The translations under genes and the position numbers were made by a program. From NCBI RefSeq assembly GCF_000317535.1, contig NC_019757.1:5917501-5981500 (forward strand): DNA of 64,000 nucleotides, read 5' to 3'. Of the stretch, positions 39,432 through 48,768 are shown piece by piece. Positions within the stretch are counted from its first letter, which is position 1; every line of letters begins with the position of its first letter. This DNA is from Cylindrospermum stagnale PCC 7417 (GTDB lineage: Bacteria > Cyanobacteriota > Cyanobacteriia > Cyanobacteriales > Nostocaceae). The notes under the pieces were generated by a model, which saw nothing but the letters and a program-made list of their open reading frames with translations, had not been told where the DNA came from and ran no database searches.

Positions 39432-42400
39432 CAGAATTTGATGATGATTTACCAGAGCAAGTCCCAGATTTTGACTCAGCAAAAGATGAAGATGAAGAAT
39501 CACCTGTCAAACGAGAACTTCTGACTATTCGATTATTCAAAGAAGCTGTAAAAAAGGCAAAAGGCAATGAGGGAGATTATATCTTAGAAATCTTTGCAGA
39601 AAGAGTATTGCCTAACCTTATTCAGCAATTAGCGGGAGCAACTGCAAAGGGTGGAAAATTCTTTGAAGTAACTGTAGAACTCATTAATGCCAAAAGAGCA
39701 AAGGAAGATAAAAAACCACTTCGTAGAGACAATGCTGGCGACCAATCTATACTTGCTCATTTGCTTAATGGTCTATTTCCCAGTTATCGAATTTTGAAAA
39801 AATTACAAGCAGAAGGAATAGATACTAACCCAGTTAAACGTAATTGTGAAAACTTACAATCTTCTATATTTATAGTTTCTTACTTGTTGCATGACTATGA
39901 AAAATTCCCTGACTATCAAGTTTGGTTAATTGCTAATGATAACGAGGGAAAATTTGTCAATCGTAACTGGGAGGAACAACCAGGAAAAAAAGAAGATGCT
40001 CCTAATCTTGGACGTGGTTACATTACCAAAAAGATTTTGGATTTCGGATTATACTACTTGCTAGATGAAAACTGGAAAGAACTCATTGATGATATTATTG
40101 AAATTAGCAGCAATGCTGGTGTTAAAAACGATGCTGATTTAGGTTTGATTACTCGTGGATTAAAACCCTTGGATGATGAAAGGCTAGATAGCAGAGTTAG
40201 ACAGGTTTTAATTGACTTAGTTTCGCTATCTGATTTATTTGCTTCAGTCATCAAACATCCGCGAGATGTCGAAAATGGTCGCTTACCTACATTACTTGCA
40301 AGATTAAGTAATCATCAACTAAAACTTACCTATCATTCCCTTTCAGAAAATCGCGGTATTCTCTCCAACATTTTCAATAATGCTGTAATTGAAGTACATC
40401 CTGAAGAGTTTTATACACCATTATTATATTTGCCTGATGGTGTTGTCTACCTAGCTACTGTTGATGCTCCTCCGATTATAACTGACGGGATTCCCGAAAG
40501 AGTTATCGCCAAAATTAAATACCTGTGTGCAGAGAAACTTAAGGAAAGACAAACAGGTTTTAATCGTAGTGGTAAAGGGTTGAAGTTTGCTGATTATTAC
40601 TGGCTATTTTTTGATGTAGTTGAATTAATGCAAGTTAGCATTGATGCTACTTCCCGACTACTTCCCGACTCAAAAATTGCTTCTGTTGGTAAGCGAGGAG
40701 AAAGTTTGCAGAGTTATCAAGAACAAGGCGAATTACCTGCAAATTTAACTTTCCAGTTTGCTAATGAAATTCGTATTGACCGCTTGGCAGAGTTTGGTGA
40801 TATTTTATGCCGAGGAATTTGGGATAGTTGGTATGAAAAGGTTAATGACTGGCAGAAACAATTACCAAAAAATAAGAGAAAAACTATTACTGATTTGGAA
40901 TTGACACAAAAGTTAGCTGCATATTTAGAATTATCTGAAGAAATTCCAGCTATCAGACAAATTCAAGCTTTAAAAAAAACAGGTGGTGTACCTCTTGATT
41001 GGTATTATTTAGCAGCACAATATTTTCGTAAACATCCAGGGTTAGACTTTGCTCAAATCCTAGAAGTAATGAAAGGCATGGTAAATCATACTGCAAGTTT
41101 AATTAGACCAATTTTAGCAGAATTTCAAGATATGCCTGACGGCTGGGATGACTTAAAAACTTATGTTAGTCGAGTTATTTCACTACCAACAGGTGCAGTT
41201 ATAGAACCAAAACCCGATTCCTTTTTAGTTGAATTGCAACGCTATAATGCTGCCAAAATAACGGGTAGAGGACGAGAAAATGTTTGTGCAATTTCTAGTT
41301 CTTCCTATACTGTAACTGAGCAGATGGAATCAGCAACTTTATTTGCTCCTCAAGTTTACAGCAACCGTCAGATTTTGTTTAATGCTCAAGCTGCTAAACG
41401 GCAAATTTGCTCAATTTGGTCAATTGAAATTATGTTAAGACAAATTTTGATGAACCAAACAAATGCTGTAGGAGCAGACTTTGAAGGACGAAAATATCGC
41501 TATCTCTACATTTATCCAACTTATTTCTTCACACCAGAAACCAATAAATTTTTGCAAACTGCTTACAATCAATTTTCCCGAACTCGGTTTGATGCGGAAA
41601 TGCGTAAGCATTTTATCACCGAAAAGCAAGTTGCAAACTTTCAGATAGAAAGCTATCAAAAAGTTGATGAATTGCTAATTAAAGAAAATTTGAAACCAGA
41701 GGATGATCGGACTTTCAAGATTAGCTTTCCAGAGAAAGAAACCCTGACGTTTTTCTTTTTAGGTTTACCACCAGGAAGAGAACCTACAGACACAGAATCT
41801 TGGGTAACACCAGCTTGGTTAGCGTTAGCATTACCGCTTGTGCTAGATGTGAAGGTAGTCGCATCAGAATCACCTGTACCACCATTTATTAGTGGTGCTG
41901 ACTTTGAACAAACGGTTTTAATAGATGGAGAACATCAAGCAATTCGTTCTTTGATTCAACAAGATAACTATCGTCTAGATTCTATCTTACCAAGAGATTC
42001 TGAAAAGCGTGAATTTTCACCTTTAAATGCTCTCACTGCTGCTTACTCTATTCACTTAGAAGTTAACCGAAAAAAGGATGGTGATCCAGATTGGGGAAAA
42101 TTAGCAGACTTAGCACGGGATTTAGAAACAACTCCTCTTTATGTCTTTCATTACTTGAATAAATGGCTACGTAAGCAAGACAAAATAGAGTCTGTAGCTA
42201 TAGCCAAAATTCGCCTCTACTTAGATTTTTACCACTACTTTGAACCAGGAGGACAAGCTGTGAATCAACTACGTAAGTTAACAGAACTCTATCGGCGTTT
42301 TTATCGCTCAAAGAGTCAATATGCCAAAGCTAATGCAATTTTAAAACCAATTGATGAGGCTGCTGATGTAATTTTGAAAATTGATAAAGCTATTGCTAAT

Positions 42401-42757
42401 GACATTGATTCTTTAACAGATATCGTAGCTGCTCGTTTGGCAAAGCTAATGAACAATGTGCGACGCAAAGCGGCTGAAGGAAAACCCACACTTGCTTTAA
42501 TTGATGGTAAGTGGAAACCTGCTTTGACTTCAGAAGAAGAACGCCAAGCAGTATATGAATTTTCTAGGTACTTTGTGAAGGATATTTTTGAAGGAAGTTT
42601 TAAGAGTGATCGCGCACGTTTAGCAGGTACTCAACTTAATCTAATTCGAGACACTTGTGAATACCTCTACCGTTTAGCAGATGATGAAGAACGTAAAGCA
42701 CGCCCACAAGTTGAGCCTGATGAAATTCCTGAATTAGAAATTGAGGTATCAGTCTAA
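39428..42757 (+). CDS. cas10d: Subtype I-D large subunit/nuclease Cas10d
   Basis: The 1109-aa protein is the signature of subtype I-D (Csc3). An HD-type nuclease motif is visible at H155-D156 (SYLLHDYEKFPD) in the N-terminal part; the rest corresponds to the degenerate palm region and C-terminal helices, without a GGDD cyclase motif. In I-D the HD domain cuts target DNA and the protein is also part of the effector. The ATG overlaps the toxin stop by 4 bp. csc2 follows after 44 bp. The gene has no HIP1 site, unlike most of the window. Confidence 0.94.
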   Translation: MTEFDDDLPEQVPDFDSAKDEDEESPVKRELLTIRLFKEAVKKAKGNEGDYILEIFAERVLPNLIQQLAGATAKGGKFFEVTVELINAKRAKEDKKPLRRDNAGDQSILAHLLNGLFPSYRILKKLQAEGIDTNPVKRNCENLQSSIFIVSYLLHDYEKFPDYQVWLIANDNEGKFVNRNWEEQPGKKEDAPNLGRGYITKKILDFGLYYLLDENWKELIDDIIEISSNAGVKNDADLGLITRGLKPLDDERLDSRVRQVLIDLVSLSDLFASVIKHPRDVENGRLPTLLARLSNHQLKLTYHSLSENRGILSNIFNNAVIEVHPEEFYTPLLYLPDGVVYLATVDAPPIITDGIPERVIAKIKYLCAEKLKERQTGFNRSGKGLKFADYYWLFFDVVELMQVSIDATSRLLPDSKIASVGKRGESLQSYQEQGELPANLTFQFANEIRIDRLAEFGDILCRGIWDSWYEKVNDWQKQLPKNKRKTITDLELTQKLAAYLELSEEIPAIRQIQALKKTGGVPLDWYYLAAQYFRKHPGLDFAQILEVMKGMVNHTASLIRPILAEFQDMPDGWDDLKTYVSRVISLPTGAVIEPKPDSFLVELQRYNAAKITGRGRENVCAISSSSYTVTEQMESATLFAPQVYSNRQILFNAQAAKRQICSIWSIEIMLRQILMNQTNAVGADFEGRKYRYLYIYPTYFFTPETNKFLQTAYNQFSRTRFDAEMRKHFITEKQVANFQIESYQKVDELLIKENLKPEDDRTFKISFPEKETLTFFFLGLPPGREPTDTESWVTPAWLALALPLVLDVKVVASESPVPPFISGADFEQTVLIDGEHQAIRSLIQQDNYRLDSILPRDSEKREFSPLNALTAAYSIHLEVNRKKDGDPDWGKLADLARDLETTPLYVFHYLNKWLRKQDKIESVAIAKIRLYLDFYHYFEPGGQAVNQLRKLTELYRRFYRSKSQYAKANAILKPIDEAADVILKIDKAIANDIDSLTDIVAARLAKLMNNVRRKAAEGKPTLALIDGKWKPALTSEEERQAVYEFSRYFVKDIFEGSFKSDRARLAGTQLNLIRDTCEYLYRLADDEERKARPQVEPDEIPELEIEVSV

Positions 42758-42801
42758 CTCGTTCATTTTTTCTAACAATCATAAATCGGAGTAATCAAAT
42801 C

Positions 42802-43830
42802 ATGAATTTTTTGAAAACACTCAATTCTAAGTTTTTCCATGACGTAATCCCTGCTAAACCAATGGGAAAATATGCTCATTTCATTACTATTCGCGTTACC
42901 GAGTCTTATCCCTTATTTCAGACAGATGGTGAACTCAATAAAGCTAGAGTGCGTGCTGGAGTTGAAAATAAAGAACCTATTAGCCGATTGGCAATGTTTA
43001 AGCGCAAGCAGTCAACACCAGAACGTTTAACAGGTAGAGAATTACTGCGTAACTACAAAATTGGTGACTGGGAAAAATGCGACTACAATGTAGATTTTAG
43101 CAAAACTACGCCTGATTGTATTCTCTATGGTTTTGCTATTGGTGATTCCGGTTCTGAGAAATCTAAAGTAGTTGTAGATACTGCTTATTCCATCACAGCC
43201 TTTGATGATTCTCACCTCAACTTTACCCTCAATGCACCTTTTGAAAATGGAACTATGAGCCGTCAAGGGGAAGTAACAAGTCGCATTAATAGTCAAGATC
43301 ATATTTTACCTCAAGTCTTTTTCCCCAGCATTGTTACGCTGAAAGATCCAACTGAAGCTGGATTTCTCTATGTTTTCAATAATATTTTGAGAACCCGTCA
43401 TTATGGAGCGCAAACCACCCGTACTGGTAGAGTTCGTAATGAGTTAATTGGGGTTATTTTCGCTGATGGTGAGATTACGAGTAACTTGCTTTGGACACAA
43501 AAAATATATGACTTAATGGATGAGAAAAAACAAATAAATGCTCCTGATCCTCTGAATGAAGATGAGGTTTTAGAGGCTGGTACACAAGCAATTAATGCAC
43601 TTATGTCTCAAGAGTGCATTTCTCATACTGATTTTGTTGGATCATCATTCACACAGCTTTTGAGTGAAGTTAAATCTATCACGAGTGATGAAACTAGATT
43701 ACAAGAACTGTTAACTCAAGCCAATGCTGAGTCATCTGTTTATGCTCAAACATGGGTTCTTAAGTCTGGTAAAAAAGACTCAAAGAAAGATACTAAAAGT
43801 AATAAAAAAAGCACTGTTGCAACGGAGTGA
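42802..43830 (+). CDS. csc2: Csc2 (Cas7d), backbone subunit of the I-D effector
   Basis: The 342-aa protein (MNFLKTLNSKFFHDVIPAKPMGKYAHFITIRVTESYPLFQTDGELNKAR) is Csc2/Cas7d, with the Gly- and Arg-rich RNA-binding part around RTRHYGAQTTRTGRVRNELIGVIFADGEIT. Multiple copies would coat the crRNA. The C-terminus is a Lys/Ser tail. A ribosome site (cggag) precedes the ATG. Its stop overlaps the following csc1 region. Confidence 0.95.
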   Translation: MNFLKTLNSKFFHDVIPAKPMGKYAHFITIRVTESYPLFQTDGELNKARVRAGVENKEPISRLAMFKRKQSTPERLTGRELLRNYKIGDWEKCDYNVDFSKTTPDCILYGFAIGDSGSEKSKVVVDTAYSITAFDDSHLNFTLNAPFENGTMSRQGEVTSRINSQDHILPQVFFPSIVTLKDPTEAGFLYVFNNILRTRHYGAQTTRTGRVRNELIGVIFADGEITSNLLWTQKIYDLMDEKKQINAPDPLNEDEVLEAGTQAINALMSQECISHTDFVGSSFTQLLSEVKSITSDETRLQELLTQANAESSVYAQTWVLKSGKKDSKKDTKSNKKSTVATE

Positions 43831-43835
43831 ATGAG

Positions 43836-44543
43836 ATGGCTATTATCTATCGCTGTCAATTAGAACTGCACGATAGTCTCTATTTTGCCACTCGTGAAAT
43901 CGGGCGCTTATATGAAACAGAGCCGATAATTCATAATTATGCGCTTTGTTATGCACTGGGTTTAGTTGATAGCAAAATTTACTCAACTACTGTTGTTGAA
44001 GAAGATGCCTATCGCTATTTTTGCTCGGAGCAAGTGCCAAAATATGAGCAGCATTTAACGCCGTTAAATGAACAGGGAATTTACCTGACTCCAGCGCGGG
44101 CAATTAGCCATTCTGCGGTTCTCAATACTTGGAAGTATGCTAACAATAACTACCATGTTGAAATGGAGAAGACGCAGAAAAATATCCCTAGTTTTGGCAG
44201 GGCAAAAGAAATTGCACCGGAAAGTAAATTTGAGTTTTTTCTTATTGCTCAAAAGCAACTCAAATTGCCAAAATGGATTCGCTTGGGTAAATGGATGAGT
44301 AAGGCTGAGTTAATGGTTGAAGCATTACCTAAACCTAAAATTCATGAAGGCTTATTTACCTGCACACATCCTTTAAATCCTTTGGATGTGATGTTCAGTA
44401 ATCAAGTGATTAGCTATGATGTGGTGAATATGCCTCCTGTTAGTTTGATTCAAAATGTGCAAATGCGGGGACAATATTACCAATTTGATGGTAGTAAAGA
44501 GTTAAAAATTCCGGTGCGGATGGAATATCGTTTTGGGAGTTAA
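43836..44543 (+). CDS. csc1: Csc1 (Cas5d-type), I-D effector subunit
   Basis: The start at 43836 (MAIIYRCQLELHDSLYFATREIGRLYETEP) agrees with the family; a GTG at 43827 overlapping the csc2 stop would add three residues. The 235-aa protein is Csc1, the Cas5-type subunit holding the 5' handle of crRNA. It has the typical HNYALCYALGL segment and the C-terminal VRMEYRFGS. Tight spacing with csc2 shows co-translation. A 160-bp gap with a repeat hairpin follows. Confidence 0.94.
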   Translation: MAIIYRCQLELHDSLYFATREIGRLYETEPIIHNYALCYALGLVDSKIYSTTVVEEDAYRYFCSEQVPKYEQHLTPLNEQGIYLTPARAISHSAVLNTWKYANNNYHVEMEKTQKNIPSFGRAKEIAPESKFEFFLIAQKQLKLPKWIRLGKWMSKAELMVEALPKPKIHEGLFTCTHPLNPLDVMFSNQVISYDVVNMPPVSLIQNVQMRGQYYQFDGSKELKIPVRMEYRFGS

Positions 44544-44648
44544 TGAATTTCTAAAGCCTAAATCAATGCTTTTTCATGGGAAATTGTAATGTTGGGTTAT
44601 GCCTCCGGCTCCCGTTAGGGATACGTCCCTCAACCCAACCTACATCTT

Positions 44649-44669
44649 GGACAGGCGAGACGCCTGTCC
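44649..44669. repeat. Palindromic dispersed repeat (GGACAGGCG-AGA-CGCCTGTCC)
   Basis: Perfect 9-bp arms with a 3-nt loop between csc1 and the oxygenase gene. This hairpin type is dispersed in many cyanobacterial genomes. It could act as a processing or attenuation point inside the operon. Confidence 0.8.
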
Positions 44670-44703
44670 TACGGGAAATTTGGAATAAATACTCACAGCT
44701 ATC

Positions 44704-45324
44704 GTGAAAAACTATCAACAACAAATTAATGCTTTCCCCAATAGTTACCTGAATGATTTGTGGGGAGAAATCCATGCTTCACCTTACTTTTCTATTAATA
44801 ATCTCAACCGCGATTTTGTGAATACTAAGGGGTTTTCTGTGGTGTTTCAGCGTGATGGTTTAGCAGAAGTTGAACAAAAGTTTCCCTTTTTTAAGCCTTA
44901 TCTAGATTTGGCTCTCCAGCCGAATTGTAATGCTTTTTACCTTAATCCTTTGCTGCTGAAGGAAGGCTCTCGTGTTGATCCGCACATTGATCGCTCTTTG
45001 CGTTCTTATTGCAAAACAATTGAACCGCCTGCTGTTGTGAGTGTGCTTTATGTAAGGGTTCCGGGGGATATGGAGGGGGGAGAATTGGTGCTAAAGTCGC
45101 ACAAACGCCAACTTGGACAAGTTAAACCGCTAACTAATACCCTGCTTTACTTTCAGGGTGATTTGACTCATTCTGTGAATGCGGTGAAAACTCCGGGAAA
45201 TCGCTTAAGTCTGGTTTGTGAGCAGTATAATTTAAGTGAGGCGGAACTTCAGGAAATTCCGAAGTTTACACTGGAGTCAAGAAGCTCTCAGTCTACAAAT
45301 AAGAAGAAAAAGTATGCCTCATAG
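44704..45324 (+). CDS. 2-oxoglutarate/Fe(II)-dependent oxygenase (prolyl-4-hydroxylase-like) inside the cas operon
   Basis: The 206-aa double-stranded beta-helix protein shows the full iron and 2-oxoglutarate site: H94-x-D96 (PHIDRS), distal H156 (GDLTHSVNAV) and R167 (GNRLSLV). GELVLKSHKRQLGQV matches 2OG-Fe(II) oxygenases. It starts with GTG and its end overlaps the cas6 ATG by 11 bp, so it is co-translated with cas6. The enzyme would hydroxylate an unknown substrate, perhaps protein or nucleic acid. It is not a standard I-D gene. Family certain, link to CRISPR function inferred from position only. Confidence 0.85.
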   Translation: MKNYQQQINAFPNSYLNDLWGEIHASPYFSINNLNRDFVNTKGFSVVFQRDGLAEVEQKFPFFKPYLDLALQPNCNAFYLNPLLLKEGSRVDPHIDRSLRSYCKTIEPPAVVSVLYVRVPGDMEGGELVLKSHKRQLGQVKPLTNTLLYFQGDLTHSVNAVKTPGNRLSLVCEQYNLSEAELQEIPKFTLESRSSQSTNKKKKYAS

Positions 45325-46162
45325 CTTAGTTTTAAATCTGCTTCCTCAGTCGCTGATTCCACCACACTTTCTTACTGGTAGACATCTGCATGCCTTGTTT
45401 TTAACTCTTGTCAGTTCTGTAGATAAAACATTAGGCGATCGCTTACACGATTCTACCGCAGATAAAGCCTTCACCCTCTCCCCCCTGCAAACTATCAAGA
45501 CAAACCCGCCTAGGGTAGGGCTTCTGGGCGATAGAGGGCGTTCTCAATTGCAATTCTCACACCAACAACCCATCGATGGGGGAACGCCTTGTTGGTGGCG
45601 GATTTCTTTATTAGATGACACTCTCTTTAGCCAACTTACCCAACTGTGGCTAAATCTCAACCCCCAGCAACCTTGGCATCTGGGCCCGGCTAATTTATTT
45701 ATTACCAGTATTCAAGGCACACCCCAATCTACTCAACCATGGGCAAATGCTGTCTCCTATGCTCAATTGTATGAGCAAGCTAGCGAAACTGAGCGCAGTA
45801 TTAACTTTACTTTTTCTACACCTGCTGCTTTCCGTCAAGGAAAATTTGATACTACTCTCCCGACTAGAGAATGTGTGTTTAATTCTCTACTTTCTCGATG
45901 GAATAAATATAGCAATAGCGAATTTACTCAGATTGCTATTGAGTCAGTTTTTCCCTCTTTTATCAATATTCATACAGAAGTTATAGCTGATTCTCGCAGT
46001 AAGTTTATTGGGGTTGTGGGTGAAGTTCATTATCGGCTTTTAGGGGAGGTTGAACCAATTCAAATTAAGCAAATAAATGCTTTGGCTGATTTTGCTTTGT
46101 ATGCGGGAATTGGGCGGAAAACAACGATGGGCATGGGGATGGTGCGGCGGTTGAATTATTAG
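45314..46162 (+). CDS. cas6: Cas6 crRNA-processing endonuclease
   Basis: The start at 45314 (MPHSLVLNLLPQSLIPPHFLTGRHLHALFL) is inside the oxygenase stop region. The 282-aa RAMP protein ends with the Gly-rich loop GIGRKTTMGMGMV typical of Cas6; His in GRHLHALF is a candidate catalytic residue. It cuts the precursor at the repeat hairpin, giving 8-nt 5' handles. A stretch near residues 60-75 (NPPRVGLLGDRGRSQLQF) looks like inserted low-similarity sequence. A HIP1 site occurs at 45435. Confidence 0.92.
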   Translation: MPHSLVLNLLPQSLIPPHFLTGRHLHALFLTLVSSVDKTLGDRLHDSTADKAFTLSPLQTIKTNPPRVGLLGDRGRSQLQFSHQQPIDGGTPCWWRISLLDDTLFSQLTQLWLNLNPQQPWHLGPANLFITSIQGTPQSTQPWANAVSYAQLYEQASETERSINFTFSTPAAFRQGKFDTTLPTRECVFNSLLSRWNKYSNSEFTQIAIESVFPSFINIHTEVIADSRSKFIGVVGEVHYRLLGEVEPIQIKQINALADFALYAGIGRKTTMGMGMVRRLNY

Positions 46163-46163
46163 A

Positions 46164-46500
46164 ATATCGGGCGAATGAATTTGCATTAATTAAATACCGG
46201 GCGAATCGAATTCGCATCTACACAAACAAATCGATTAAATACCGGGCGAATCGAATTCGCGTCTACACGAACAAAGCATTAATTAAATACCGGGCGAATC
46301 GAATTCGCGTCTACACAAACAAAGTCCACCTTCGTGGACTAAGAGAATAAAGCTCGCCTTAAAGACTCATGTGGTGTTCACCAAATGAGCTGAATCAAAA
46401 GACCTCTCCCTGGTTTTGCTACGCAAAACCGTCCCTCTCCGAGTCGGAGAGGGACAGACTTGAACTTTAGTTAAAGTCAGGGAGAGGTTCATCGAACTCA
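46164..46500. repeat. Tandem and dispersed repeats between cas6 and cas4
   Basis: Three good copies and one degenerate copy of a 40-bp unit (AAATACCGGGCGAATCGAA..., containing GCGAAT/ATTCGC arms) lie at 46164-46324. The hairpin AGTCCAC/GTGGACT follows at 46324-46341. Next is a CCTCTCCCTGGTTTTGC... hairpin repeat (about 46402-46490) of the family also seen at 48248 and 53646. No gene is found in this 448-bp gap, which separates the effector genes from cas4-cas1. Confidence 0.8.
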
Positions 46501-46610
46501 CGTTTAAAAGGGAAGCCAGTCGAAGAGCGTATTTTTCCCCCGTTGTGCGAACTTGGGTTGGCGGGATTTTTGTCGATAAATTAGCAATAATTCACAATTA
46601 ATTAGCATTT

Positions 46611-47204
46611 ATGAATGATATCGAATACATTCCTATTGCGGCATTGAATCAATATGCCTATTGTCCGCATCGCTGTTGGCGGATGATTTGTGCGGGTGAG
46701 TTTAGCGATAATCAATACACAATTGAAGGGACAAGTTTACATGAACGAGTTCATACGGTGGGTGAGGGAAATCGGGATGATGTTTGGCAAGTTCGGGCAA
46801 TTTGGCTGAAGTCTGAAGAATACAAACTTATTGGTAAATCAGATTTGATTGAGGTGGAATCTGGTGAATTTTACCCTGTGGAATATAAGCGGGGACATAA
46901 GGGTGAATGGGATAATGATGAGTTGCAAGTTTGCGCCCAAGCTTTATGTTTGGAAGAGATGACGGGAAAAACTGTTACTACTGGTTATATCTATTATGCC
47001 CAATCTCATCAACGTCAATTAGTGGAGATTTCGGCGGAGTTGCGGCAAAGCGCGATCGCCACAATTGAATCTGTCACTAGCCTTTTAACCACTGGAATCA
47101 TGCCAAAACCTTTTTACAGCAGGCGTTGTCAAGGATGCAGCCTTAAATCTCATTGTCTGCCCAAAGCAGTTGAAAAAATCCAGCACTACCAAGAAGCTAA
47201 TTAA
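46611..47204 (+). CDS. cas4: Cas4 nuclease (adaptation)
   Basis: The 197-aa RecB-family protein has the iron-sulfur Cys set (C18 and C22 in YCPHRCW; C-terminal CQGCSLKSHC) and the nuclease motif GKSDLIEV...YPVEYKRGHKG (Asp, Glu, Lys). Cas4 trims prespacers and helps choose PAM-containing ends. It is followed by cas1 after 11 bp, an operon pair. Confidence 0.94.
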   Translation: MNDIEYIPIAALNQYAYCPHRCWRMICAGEFSDNQYTIEGTSLHERVHTVGEGNRDDVWQVRAIWLKSEEYKLIGKSDLIEVESGEFYPVEYKRGHKGEWDNDELQVCAQALCLEEMTGKTVTTGYIYYAQSHQRQLVEISAELRQSAIATIESVTSLLTTGIMPKPFYSRRCQGCSLKSHCLPKAVEKIQHYQEAN

Positions 47205-47215
47205 GGGGTGAAATC

Positions 47216-48220
47216 ATGAGTACAGTTTACGTGATCGAAAACGACGCATTTATCGGCAAGGTTGATGAACGTCTGACGGTGAAGGCTGAGAAAAAAACTA
47301 TTTTGGATGTACCTTTAATTAAAATTAACGGTATTGTCGTTTTAGGTCGGGCGACTGTTTCACCGGCGGTAATTACGGAACTCTTAAAAAACCAGATTTG
47401 TTTAACTTTTCTGACAGAAAATGGCAAATATTTAGGGCGTTTAGAACCGGAAGTGACAAAAAATCTTTTCATTCGTAAGGCACAATGGGAAGCGGCGGGA
47501 GAATCACCCCAAGCGATACATTTAGTTAGGGGTTTTGTGCGGGGAAAGTTGAAAAATTACCGCCAGGTTTTACTTCGCGCCCAACGAGAATATGCTCATC
47601 TTAACTTGAGTTCTCAGATTACTCGGTTGGAAAATGCGATCGCACCCATTAACCAGACTAACAAAATAAATTCGCTCCGAGGGCTAGAAGGGGCGGGGAG
47701 TGCAGCTTATTTTGGTTGCTTTGACAAGTTGATAAAGACTTCAGAGTTTGAATTTTCCACGAGAAACCGCCGTCCACCGACTGACCCTGTTAACGCTTTA
47801 TTGAGTTTTGGCTATTCTTTGCTGCGTCACGATGTCCAAAGTGCTGTAAATATTGTGGGTTTTGACCCATATCTCGGATACTTGCACGTTGAGAGATATG
47901 GTAGACCTTCTTTAGCGTTGGATGTGATGGAAGAGTTTCGCCCGTTGGTGGTGGATGGGATGGTGTTGTCGCTGATCAATAAGCGATCGCTAATTCCAGA
48001 TCATTTTATCACTGAACCCCTGAGCGGTGCTGTGAATTTAACCAAGGAAGGACTGCGGATTTTTCTCACGGCTTACCAGCAAAAGAAGCAGTCGAGTTTC
48101 AAGCATCCGGTTATGGGAACGAAATGCACTTACCAAGAAGCTTTTGAAATTCAGGCGAGGTTTTTGGGTAAATATCTCATGGGTGAAGTTGATAAATATC
48201 CGCCTTTGGTTTTGAAGTAA
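47216..48220 (+). CDS. cas1: Cas1 integrase (adaptation)
   Basis: The 334-aa protein is a type I Cas1: N-terminal beta domain (STVYVIENDAFIGKVDERLTV), catalytic Glu in LRGLEGAGSAAYF, and the His and Asp/Glu region GYLHVERYGRPSLALDVMEEFRP. It inserts new spacers at the leader end together with Cas2. Ribosome site aaggggtg precedes the ATG. It is separated from cas2 by 260 bp of repeats, unusual for this pair. Confidence 0.96.
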   Translation: MSTVYVIENDAFIGKVDERLTVKAEKKTILDVPLIKINGIVVLGRATVSPAVITELLKNQICLTFLTENGKYLGRLEPEVTKNLFIRKAQWEAAGESPQAIHLVRGFVRGKLKNYRQVLLRAQREYAHLNLSSQITRLENAIAPINQTNKINSLRGLEGAGSAAYFGCFDKLIKTSEFEFSTRNRRPPTDPVNALLSFGYSLLRHDVQSAVNIVGFDPYLGYLHVERYGRPSLALDVMEEFRPLVVDGMVLSLINKRSLIPDHFITEPLSGAVNLTKEGLRIFLTAYQQKKQSSFKHPVMGTKCTYQEAFEIQARFLGKYLMGEVDKYPPLVLK

Positions 48221-48247
48221 TTCGTCGTCTTTCGGTTTAGCGAAAAA

Positions 48248-48455
48248 CCTCACCCTGTCCTAACGGACATCCCTCTCCAACGCATAGAGAGGGACAGGTT
48301 TTGCCACCCTGTCCTAACGGACATCCCTCTCCGAGAATAATTCGTGAACGCCCAGGATAGGAGGGGGTTTTGCCGCCCTGTCCCAACAGACATCCCTCTC
48401 CTTCACAAGGAGAGGGACAGGTTTTGCGATAGCAAAACCAGGGTGAGGTTTTATC
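48248..48455. repeat. Repeat cluster between cas1 and cas2
   Basis: Three copies of CCCTGTCC(T/C)AACGGACATCCCTCTCC-like units and matching inverted parts (GGAGAGGGACAGGTTTTGC) form one or more long hairpins. Related copies lie at 46402-46490 and 53646-53725. No gene is present. The cluster separates cas2 from cas1. Confidence 0.8.
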
Positions 48456-48480
48456 TGTTCCACAAACCATCTATATATAT

Positions 48481-48768
48481 ATGTATATTGTTGTGAGTTA
48501 CGATATTTCTGAAGATAAGCGCCGGACTAAGATTCATTCGGTTCTCAAGTCTTATGGACAGTGGATGCAGTATTCTGTGTTTGAGTGCGATTTGACGCCT
48601 ACCCAATATGCGAAAATGCGATCGCGTTTAGCTAAACTAATTAAACCGGATACTGACAGCGTTCGCTTTTACTTTCTCTGCGCCTGTTGTCAGGGAAAAA
48701 TCGAACGCATTGGCGGCGAACAACCACGGGACGAAACTATCTTTTTTGCAGAGTCCCCTTCTAGCTAG
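48481..48768 (+). CDS. cas2: Cas2 (adaptation)
   Basis: The 95-aa ferredoxin-fold protein starts MYIVVSYDISEDKRRTKIHSVLKSYGQWMQYSVFEC, as Cas2 proteins do, with the conserved Asp8. Dimers form the core of the Cas1-Cas2 integration complex. It follows a TATATATATATG stretch that may hold its own promoter. The CRISPR leader and array come directly after. Confidence 0.95.
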   Translation: MYIVVSYDISEDKRRTKIHSVLKSYGQWMQYSVFECDLTPTQYAKMRSRLAKLIKPDTDSVRFYFLCACCQGKIERIGGEQPRDETIFFAESPSS

